Shown here one piece after another: positions 1 through 4,991 of a DNA stretch of 5,276 nucleotides (position 1 is its first letter; every line of letters begins with the position of its first letter). This DNA is from Bacteroidota bacterium (GTDB taxonomy: Bacteria; Bacteroidota; Bacteroidia; Chitinophagales; Chitinophagaceae), in the NCBI GenBank assembly GCA_023433265.1, contig JAEZDR010000069.1:1-5276 (forward strand), read 5' to 3'. The notes below the pieces were generated by a model. It saw only the letters and a list, made by a program, of their open reading frames with translations, was not told where the DNA came from and did no database searches. Position numbers and translations under genes: made by a program.

Positions 1-33
1 GGGGAATAGTGAATAGGCAATAGTCAATAGTTG
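1..33. repeat. Degenerate heptanucleotide tandem repeat, four units
   Basis: Four consecutive 7-nt units start at position 5: AATAGTG, AATAGGC, AATAGTC and AATAGTT. All share AATAG and differ only in the last two bases. Short arrays of this kind are, as I recall, frequent between genes in Chitinophagaceae and related Bacteroidota. This one lies downstream of copA. The array may extend to the left of the window. No coding function is visible. Confidence 0.7.
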
Positions 34-45
34 TGCTTGCCTATT
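12..45. repeat. 9-bp inverted repeat downstream of copA
   Basis: AATAGGCAA (12-20) is the exact reverse complement of TTGCCTATT (37-45), with 16 nt between them. It overlaps the heptad array. Transcription from copA would run leftward through it about 110 nt after the copA stop. On that strand the hairpin is followed by an A/C-rich stretch ending in CCCC and has no U-run, so it is not a good intrinsic terminator. It may simply result from repeat units in opposite orientation. Confidence 0.4.
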
Positions 46-117
46 AAAGTTGCCTTTCTTAATTGATTCTATTATGGTTTTCTTTTCATTCCATCCTGGC
101 GCTCTCTTCCTTCCTGT

Positions 118-146
118 CTATGTACTACTATCTATGTAGTTTGTAC
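118..146. repeat. Second degenerate heptad tract next to the copA stop
   Basis: CTATGTA occurs at 118-124 and again at 132-138, exactly 14 nt apart. The units between and after them, CTACTAT and GTTTGTA, keep the 7-nt register loosely. ACTAC (124-128) can also pair with GTAGT (136-140). The tract ends just before the copA stop codon at 154-156. It is too weak to call a terminator. Confidence 0.35.
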
Positions 147-153
147 TCCCCCT

Positions 154-2304
154 CTACGCCACCTTCTTCCACTTCAACCTTATAGAATTGATTGCAAGCA
201 CCACATCGCTGAAGCCCATTACCAATGCCGCGAAGCCGGGGCTTAAGAAACCAAAGGCCGCTACGGGTATGGCTACGATGTTATAGATGAATGCCCAGAA
301 GAGGTTCTGTTTAATGGTGAGGTAAGTGTGTTTTCCTAAGCCAAGGGCCATTGGAAGGTTCCCGAGCCCTTTATGCATCAGGATCACCTGCGCGCTTTGC
401 ATGGCAACCTGGGTGGCTTCGCTCAGTGAAATACCCACTGTTGCTTTGGCCAGTGCAGGCGCATCGTTGATGCCATCGCCCACCATTGCTGTAGGAGCCA
501 TCTTGTTGAGCCTTTCTACCTGCGCCAGCTTTTCATCGGGTGTTTGTTCGGCAAGTACTTCATCTATGCCAAGCTGTTTTGCAATTACTTCGCACTTCTC
601 GCGCTTATCGCCACTCAGCAAAATTGTTTTGATATTGCGGGAGTGAAGGTAATTCACCACCGTTTTTGCATCCGCCCGCAACTCATCCTGCACATCAATC
701 CAGCCCAGCACCTTCCCATTCTTTGCTATGTAAACACTATGGCTATGATCGGCTTCCACCTCCTTTACCGCTTTGTACGAAGTAGCAGAATATCTATTGC
801 CTTCTTTATCATAAGCAATCATGCCCTGGCCTTTCTCTTCTTCCACCTTGCTCCACCTCATCTCTTCCGGTTGTTTCCATTCATTTACCACCGCTTTAGC
901 CACGGGGTGGTTGCTGTATTTTTCAAGCGAAAAGGCAATGCGCTTAAACTCTGCATCAGGCAGTCCGTTTAGGTTATTGAAGCCGGATATTTTAAAGTTG
1001 CCCGTTGTAAGGGTGCCTGTTTTATCAAACACAACCTGCTTAATATCCTTAAATATCTCCAGGCTCTTTGCGTTCTTAAATAAGATGCCGTTTTTGGCAG
1101 CTCTTCCTAAACCCACAGCCACCGCGGCCGGTGTGGCAAGCCCCATAGCACAAGGGCAGGCAATTACCAGTACGGCAATGCTACGCATAAGGCTCTCACC
1201 AAAACTATGATCGGCTATCAGCATGTTGCCTATCAAGGTTAGCACCGCTATCCCAATTACTGCAGGAACAAACACAGCACTAATCCTGTCGGCCATTTGT
1301 TGCACAGGTGGTTTCTCGCCCTGCGCATCTTTAACCAGTCTTAAAATATGGCTCATCACCGTTTCATCGCCCACTGCGGTAACGTATGCTTTAATGGTTC
1401 CATCCACCAGCATGCTGCCACCTATCAGCTTATCGTTCTGCCGCTTCTCAAGCGGCACGCTCTCGCCGGTTACAATGCTTTCATCCACACTTGCTGTGCC
1501 CCAGAGTATTTTACAATCCATGGGTACATACTCACCGCTCTTTATTAGAATAAGGTCGCCAACCTTAAGTCTTTCACTTTCTATGGGGAAGATCTGCTCC
1601 TGGTGTTTATCATCAAACGCAATCATGTTTGCCATGATCTTTTGCGTAACCGTAAGCTTGCGCACTTCCTTTTGCGTAAGCTCAACCGAGCGGTCTTCCA
1701 TCCAGTTGCCCAGGAACACCAGCGTTAAGATGGTTGCAGTGGTTTCGTAAAACATAAACTGCTCCGGGTTTGGGCCGAATGTTCCAATAAGGCTGTACAC
1801 AAATGCTGCTGTGGCACCCAGTGCTATCAGCACATTCATATTAGGTATGCCCTTGCGCAGGCTTTTGATAGCGCTTCTGCCAAAGAAGTCCATACCCACG
1901 ATATAAACCGGTATGGTAAGGGCAAGTTGCACCCAGGGGTTAAAAAGGAACCTCAGCACCGGCGATTGCATAGCCGTATGATGCGGTATAAACATGTGCA
2001 ACATCAACGGTGCGGTAAAGATTGCGCAGAACAGGAATTGCTGAAAATGGTTTTTAAACAAACCACGCGGCGCCTCATGGTGATGCCCGTCGCTGGCGTG
2101 GCCGGTGTTTACCCGGTAACCCATGCCTTGTATGCCCTTTATAAGCTCAGCTTTCGATACCTCTTCTTTTGCTGTAAATGTAGCTTCGCCGGCAGCAAAG
2201 TTTACTTTTACGTCTTCCATGCCTTTTTCTTCCAGGAACTTATTTATGGAAAGCGCACAATTGGTGCAACTCATCCCTTCTACCTTCCAACGAAACTTTT
2301 CCAT
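154..2304 (-). CDS. copA: Cu(I)-translocating P1B-type ATPase CopA
   Basis: This inner-membrane pump uses ATP to export Cu(I) from the cytoplasm. The 716 residues form a complete protein of normal length for a CopA with one metal-binding domain. In order they show an N-terminal HMA domain (1-66) with GMSCTNC (copper ligands C13, C16), a His-rich linker (H69, H74-H76), and membrane helices at about 87-106, 124-141, 157-176 and 186-204. The actuator domain carries TGES (279-282). Two more helices follow, the second with CPC (383-385). The catalytic domain has DKTGT (phosphorylated D427), the nucleotide-binding residues E461, H466, G492 and G494, and GDGIND (609-614). The last two helices carry Y674-N675 and M696-xx-S699-D700. 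CPC, YN and the HMA motif mark the Cu(I) subclass. D700 replaces the second Ser of the usual MxxSS. The ATG is the first Met before the HMA strand and lies 4 nt after a promoter box. No copZ or CueR-like gene is adjacent. Confidence 0.97.
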   Translation of the reverse strand: MEKFRWKVEGMSCTNCALSINKFLEEKGMEDVKVNFAAGEATFTAKEEVSKAELIKGIQGMGYRVNTGHASDGHHHEAPRGLFKNHFQQFLFCAIFTAPLMLHMFIPHHTAMQSPVLRFLFNPWVQLALTIPVYIVGMDFFGRSAIKSLRKGIPNMNVLIALGATAAFVYSLIGTFGPNPEQFMFYETTATILTLVFLGNWMEDRSVELTQKEVRKLTVTQKIMANMIAFDDKHQEQIFPIESERLKVGDLILIKSGEYVPMDCKILWGTASVDESIVTGESVPLEKRQNDKLIGGSMLVDGTIKAYVTAVGDETVMSHILRLVKDAQGEKPPVQQMADRISAVFVPAVIGIAVLTLIGNMLIADHSFGESLMRSIAVLVIACPCAMGLATPAAVAVGLGRAAKNGILFKNAKSLEIFKDIKQVVFDKTGTLTTGNFKISGFNNLNGLPDAEFKRIAFSLEKYSNHPVAKAVVNEWKQPEEMRWSKVEEEKGQGMIAYDKEGNRYSATSYKAVKEVEADHSHSVYIAKNGKVLGWIDVQDELRADAKTVVNYLHSRNIKTILLSGDKREKCEVIAKQLGIDEVLAEQTPDEKLAQVERLNKMAPTAMVGDGINDAPALAKATVGISLSEATQVAMQSAQVILMHKGLGNLPMALGLGKHTYLTIKQNLFWAFIYNIVAIPVAAFGFLSPGFAALVMGFSDVVLAINSIRLKWKKVA

Positions 2305-2308
2305 ATTG

Positions 2309-2316
2309 CAAAATTA
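2309..2316 (-). promoter_or_regulatory. copA promoter -7 box (TAATTTTG)
   Basis: Read on the minus strand, TAATTTTG matches the Bacteroidota -7 consensus TAnnTTTG perfectly. Four bases (CAAT) separate it from the copA ATG. Transcription in this class starts a few bases past the box, so the mRNA would begin at or within 1-2 nt of the start codon (inference). I see no clear -33 TTG element upstream, so the call rests on the -7 match and its position. Confidence 0.6.
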
Positions 2317-2366
2317 CCATAAGCCATAAACCACTGCCGGTTTACGGCTACAATTATCTTTAAAAC

Positions 2367-2395
2367 CATGTTGCAAACAGTAAGTTTGCAACATG
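2367..2395. promoter_or_regulatory. Perfect 12-bp inverted repeat over the tsaE promoter and start codon
   Basis: CATGTTGCAAAC (2367-2378) and GTTTGCAACATG (2384-2395) are exact reverse complements separated by AGTAA. The right arm contains the TTTG of the tsaE -7 box and ends with the tsaE ATG. If the mRNA starts at the ATG, the palindrome is not transcribed as a hairpin. It would then be best read as a dimeric repressor or activator site covering the start point. The binding protein is unknown. Control of copA, whose start lies 62 bp away, is also possible. Confidence 0.6.
2381..2388 (+). promoter_or_regulatory. tsaE promoter -7 box (TAAGTTTG)
   Basis: TAAGTTTG is a perfect TAnnTTTG match and is followed by CAAC and then the tsaE ATG at 2393. 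The geometry equals that of the copA box on the other strand. It predicts a leaderless or nearly leaderless tsaE transcript. A weak -33-like TTTA lies at 2359-2362, 18 nt upstream. The region has no Shine-Dalgarno sequence. Confidence 0.6.
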
Positions 2396-2818
2396 CAGGT
2401 AAGGTACCGGCTTAGCAACATCGAAAAGACTGCCAAAGACGTTTACGACGCTTATAAATCATTCAAAGTGTGGGCTTTTGATGCGCAGATGGGCGCCGGC
2501 AAAACCACTTTTATCCATGCCCTGTGCCATGTGCTTGGTGTACAGGAAGCCGTAACAAGCCCCACTTTCGCCATCATCAATGAGTATTTGTCGGCCGGTG
2601 GCCTTTCTATCTGCCACATGGATTGGTACAGGCTCAAAGACGAAGCCGAAGCCATAGACGCCGGAGTGGAAGATTACCTGTATACCAGCGATCTCTGTCT
2701 TGTAGAATGGCCCCGGAAGGCTGAAGCCCTGTTGCCTGGCAATACGTTATGGATCAGCATAGAGATCGTTAACGAGGACAGCCGTATCATGCATTTTCGC
2801 ATTCCGCAAGCAGAATAA
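2393..2818 (+). CDS. tsaE: tRNA threonylcarbamoyladenosine biosynthesis ATPase TsaE (YjeE family)
   Basis: TsaE is the cytoplasmic P-loop ATPase that works with TsaB and TsaD to transfer the threonylcarbamoyl group onto A37 of ANN-decoding tRNAs. The protein has 141 residues, normal for the family. Visible motifs are the Walker A loop ending GAGKTT (34-39), the SPTF segment (56-59), the H75-x-D77-x-Y79-R80-L81 motif that contributes Mg/ATP contacts, and E105-W106-P107 near the C-terminal core. The first Walker A position, usually Gly, is Ala here (A31). The start is the first in-frame ATG, right after the promoter box, and leaves the usual short N-terminus before the first strand. It diverges from copA (88-bp gap) and precedes ald on the same strand. 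I recall the tsaE-ald order as common in Bacteroidota. The 234-bp gap to ald argues against a tight operon. Confidence 0.95.
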   Translation: MQVRYRLSNIEKTAKDVYDAYKSFKVWAFDAQMGAGKTTFIHALCHVLGVQEAVTSPTFAIINEYLSAGGLSICHMDWYRLKDEAEAIDAGVEDYLYTSDLCLVEWPRKAEALLPGNTLWISIEIVNEDSRIMHFRIPQAE

Positions 2819-3052
2819 GCTGCTAATCCTCTAATTCTCAGTCTACCGTCCCCCAATTAAGGTTTCCATTGCGATGCTTTAGCAGCAACAACCCCTACGA
2901 ACGGCATCAATAAAGCATACACAATCCATAGCAAAGGCAATATAGCAGCTATAATTACACGCGGTCTGCATTAAAAAAATTAGTTTTACATACTGAGTGG
3001 CGGTCTGCTCCTGGCAGGCTATATTGTAACCTCCTATTAACGCAAAGCATTC
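2819..3052 (+). other. tsaE-ald intergenic region
   Basis: This 234-bp gap holds no gene I can support. The 9-bp word GCGGTCTGC occurs twice in direct orientation (2961-2969 and 3000-3008), about 45-90 bp before the ald start. Imperfect -7 boxes are seen at 2981-2988 (TAGTTTTA, one mismatch) and at 3020-3027 (TATATTGT). Either could serve ald, but neither has a clear -33 partner. No convincing SD precedes the ald ATG. On the minus strand, 2857-2968 is open and would encode a hydrophobic stretch of about 36 residues with no proper start codon (see findings). Confidence 0.5.
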
Positions 3053-4264
3053 ATGACGAACAAACCGGTTGTAAGTGGGTCTTTCAGCTACGAAACACTT
3101 GAAGAGAAGTTAGACATTAAACCTAAAGGCCAACGCCTGTTCATTGGCATTCCCAAAGACACTGCATACCAGGAAAATCGTATTGCCCTTACGCCCGAAG
3201 CTGTGGCTGTGCTTTCCAATAACGGCCACGAAGTAGTAATGGAGCATAAGGCCGGCGAAGGCAGCAAGTACACGGACAAAGATTACAGCGAGGCAGGCGC
3301 CCACATTGTATATACCAAGGAAGATGTTTTCAAGGCTCCCATCATAATCAAGACGGCTCCCTGTATAGTTGAGGATCTTCCTTACCTGCAGATGAACCAA
3401 ACCATCATTTCGCCCATCCATATCTCAGTCATCAGGCAAGACCTGATTGAAAAAATGATGGAGAAACGCATTACTGCCCTCAGCTTCGAAAGCCTTAAGG
3501 ACGATAGTGGCACTTATCCCATTGTAAGAAGCATGAGCGAAATAGCAGGCAGTGCAGTGATGCTGATTGCCGGTCAGTACCTCGGCAGCGCAAACAGTGG
3601 AAAGGGGGTTTTGCTTGGAGGCATCAGTGGTATACCTCCTACCAAAGTAATCATCATTGGCGCGGGTGTGGTAGGCGAGTTTGCCACCCGCACAGCTTTA
3701 GCCCTTGGTGCCTCTGTTAAGGTATTCGATAATAACGTTTACAGGCTTAAGCGCCTGCAGAACAATCTTGGGGTAAGGGTATGGACAAGCGTAATAGAAC
3801 CCGGAATTCTTTCAAAACAATTGAAGACCTGCGAAGTGGCGGTGGGTGCCCTCAGCAATGAGAATGGCCGCAGCCCTATTGTGGTTACTGAAGAAATGGT
3901 ATCGAACATGCGCGACGGCAGTGTGATTATAGATGTTAGCATAGACAGGGGCGGTTGTTTTGAAACAAGCGAACTTACCTCGCATGAAAAGCCAACTTTT
4001 GAAAAGCATGGGGTAATACACTATTGCGTGCCTAACATACCGAGCGGCTTTGCGCGTACAGCCAGCCATGCCATCAGCAACGTATTGATGCCTTTGCTAT
4101 TAGAAGCAAGCGATGCAGGCGGGTTTGATGAAATGGTATGGCATCATTTCAACCTGCGGCACGGTATCTATTTATACAAAGGACACCTTACCAACTTCTA
4201 CATCAGCCAGAAGTTCGATTTGAAATATACAGATCTGAATCTTTTAATTGCCAGCAGGCGTTAA
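3053..4264 (+). CDS. ald: Alanine dehydrogenase, Bacteroidota-type variant
   Basis: The enzyme catalyses NAD-dependent interconversion of L-alanine with pyruvate and ammonium in the cytoplasm. The 403 residues comprise an Ald/PNT N-terminal domain (GIPKD at 32-36, then ENRIALTPE), a Rossmann NAD-binding core with GAGVVG (203-208) and D226 ending the second strand, and the signature IDRGGCFETS (297-306) followed by HYCVPNIPS (323-331). By alignment to the Mycobacterium tuberculosis and Phormidium enzymes (from memory), R43 matches substrate-binding R15, H123 matches H96 and D298 matches D270. The position of K75 falls on A102 (KTAP in place of KVKEP). The N-terminus is about 28 residues longer than the classic 371-residue enzymes. 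Together with the YTDLNLLI tail, this is what I recall of Bacteroidota homologues. The start at 3053 is the first ATG and keeps that extension. Oxidative alanine use is likely but assay-dependent, because the substrate pocket differs. Confidence 0.9.
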   Translation: MTNKPVVSGSFSYETLEEKLDIKPKGQRLFIGIPKDTAYQENRIALTPEAVAVLSNNGHEVVMEHKAGEGSKYTDKDYSEAGAHIVYTKEDVFKAPIIIKTAPCIVEDLPYLQMNQTIISPIHISVIRQDLIEKMMEKRITALSFESLKDDSGTYPIVRSMSEIAGSAVMLIAGQYLGSANSGKGVLLGGISGIPPTKVIIIGAGVVGEFATRTALALGASVKVFDNNVYRLKRLQNNLGVRVWTSVIEPGILSKQLKTCEVAVGALSNENGRSPIVVTEEMVSNMRDGSVIIDVSIDRGGCFETSELTSHEKPTFEKHGVIHYCVPNIPSGFARTASHAISNVLMPLLLEASDAGGFDEMVWHHFNLRHGIYLYKGHLTNFYISQKFDLKYTDLNLLIASRR

Positions 4265-4283
4265 GGGATAAATCGCATCCCTT
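4263..4283. terminator. Short hairpin between convergent ald and response regulator genes
   Basis: AAGGGAT (4263-4269) pairs perfectly with ATCCCTT (4277-4283) around a 7-nt loop. The stem starts inside the ald TAA stop and ends 2 nt before the response regulator stop. On the plus strand it is followed by GTTT, a short and interrupted U-tract after CCCTT. On the minus strand only TT follows. Its position in a 21-bp convergent gap suggests a shared weak bidirectional terminator. Confidence 0.5.
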
Positions 4284-4285
4284 GT

Positions 4286-4654
4286 TTAAGGAGTGGCAGG
4301 TTCTTTCAGTTTCAAAAGCAGTTCTTCAATTTTAGCAACGCTTAGTGGCTTTGCAACGAAAGTAGTGCCCGGCATCTGTTGCAGCTCCTCGTTGGTAAGC
4401 TGCATTCCGGAGCAGAGAATAACCGGTATTTCCAGTTGGGTATGCACTTCTTTTATAGATTGATAGATGGTCCTGCCGTCTTCATTGCCAAGGAATACAT
4501 CGAGGATAACCATTACCGGTTTAATTCGCCTGATGATAACTTCTACGTTGTCGCTGCTTGTGGCCGGCACCAATTGCAGGTTGTAGCGTTTAAGCAGCCG
4601 CTCCATGGTAGCAAGAAAGTCCACATCATCATCAATAACTAATACCTTTTTCAT
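4286..4654 (-). CDS. Single-domain response regulator (CheY-like receiver)
   Basis: The product is a stand-alone receiver domain of 122 residues that accepts phosphate from a histidine kinase and signals by protein contact, because no output domain is attached. The acidic pocket is D8-D9-D10, the phosphoacceptor is D52 (in LDVFLG), the switch hydroxyl is S82 and the conserved lysine is K102 followed by P103. F99 is in the usual aromatic switch position. All catalytic residues are present, so it should be phosphorylatable. No kinase is encoded in the window, so its partner is unknown. It converges on ald and diverges from the carboxylase gene. The ATG is fixed by an AAGGAG 6 nt upstream, and the first strand (KKVLVIDDD) begins immediately. 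It could belong to a phosphorelay or act as a phosphate sink. Confidence 0.92.
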   Translation of the reverse strand: MKKVLVIDDDVDFLATMERLLKRYNLQLVPATSSDNVEVIIRRIKPVMVILDVFLGNEDGRTIYQSIKEVHTQLEIPVILCSGMQLTNEELQQMPGTTFVAKPLSVAKIEELLLKLKEPATP

Positions 4655-4660
4655 TTCAAT

Positions 4661-4666
4661 CTCCTT
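4661..4666 (-). promoter_or_regulatory. Shine-Dalgarno sequence of the response regulator gene
   Basis: On the minus strand AAGGAG lies 6 nt before the ATG at 4654, an optimal spacing. It is the only strong SD among the five gene starts in the window and fixes this start. A seven-base TAGTTTG (4672-4678, minus) lies just upstream but lacks one base of the TAnnTTTG spacing. Confidence 0.7.
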
Positions 4667-4703
4667 TAGTTCAAACTACCTACCATGCTACCCTTTGCAA
4701 TGC

Positions 4704-4729
4704 TTAAGAAGAACTTAAAAAACAATTAA
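4704..4729. promoter_or_regulatory. Helically phased TTAA words in an A-rich tract
   Basis: TTAA occurs at 4704-4707, 4715-4718 and 4726-4729, exactly one helical turn (11 bp) apart. The bases between are A-rich. It lies upstream of both divergent genes. It could cause bending or act as an UP-like element. This is only a pattern and no known motif was matched. Confidence 0.25.
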
Positions 4730-4935
4730 GGCTTTTCAAATCAAGGCTATAGCTGCGTTTTGAGTTAGGCATTTCTGCATAGAGAGAGGCATTGAGCCAG
4801 GTATTTGCTGCCAGTTACATGAGTGCTAAATATCATTTGTAGAAAAATAATCTCAAACAGGACGCGGCGGTACCTGCTTGATAAAACTCTTATAGGAAGC
4901 TGACAAACCGCATATAATGTGGCTCTGGGTCAAAC

Positions 4936-4943
4936 TAGCTTTG
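4936..4943 (+). promoter_or_regulatory. Carboxylase gene promoter -7 box (TAGCTTTG)
   Basis: TAGCTTTG is a perfect TAnnTTTG match. It would start transcription near 4947-4948 and give an A/T-rich leader of about 45 nt ahead of the ATG at 4992. No clear TTG is found at the -33 distance. A TATAAT at 4913-4918 has no suitably spaced -35 element and is less likely to be used. Confidence 0.5.
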
Positions 4944-4991
4944 TGCCTTTGATTGACAACAACCTCTAAGGTTACATTTAATTATTCAGTT

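Larger units (their letters stand above)
4655..4991. other. Divergent intergenic region between the response regulator and carboxylase genes
   Basis: This 337-bp stretch has no gene I can support on either strand. It contains the SD of the response regulator, three TTAA words in strict 11-bp steps (4704, 4715, 4726), two copies of AGGCATT 20 bp apart (4767-4773 and 4787-4793), and the carboxylase -7 box at 4936-4943. I see no tRNA cloverleaf, riboswitch core or strong hairpin. Its length would leave room for an activator site or a small RNA, but nothing specific supports either. Confidence 0.5.

Noticed and set aside
12..45. Inverted repeat as a copA terminator
   Set aside because: It is about 110 nt past the stop, has a 16-nt loop, and no U-run follows on the transcribed strand.
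1223..1750. 175-residue open frame on the plus strand
   Set aside because: It lies wholly antisense to the TM/actuator part of copA and is low-complexity Ser/Thr/Pro/Ile. copA is a complete conserved gene, so this is a shadow frame. The same applies to the other plus-strand frames between 326 and 2329.
2280..2369. 29-codon minus-strand ORF that starts inside the palindrome and overlaps the copA start out of frame, like a leader peptide
   Set aside because: The predicted copA transcript begins at the copA ATG, so this ORF would not be on the mRNA. It also has no SD.
3110..3421. 103-residue minus-strand frame inside ald
   Set aside because: It is antisense to the conserved N-terminal domain of ald and shows no recognisable motif. 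Other minus-strand frames in ald were rejected on the same grounds.
4913..4918. TATAAT resembling an E. coli -10 box
   Set aside because: The nearest TTGATA (4878-4883) is 29 bp away, too far for a -35. The Bacteroidota-type box at 4936 fits this organism better.
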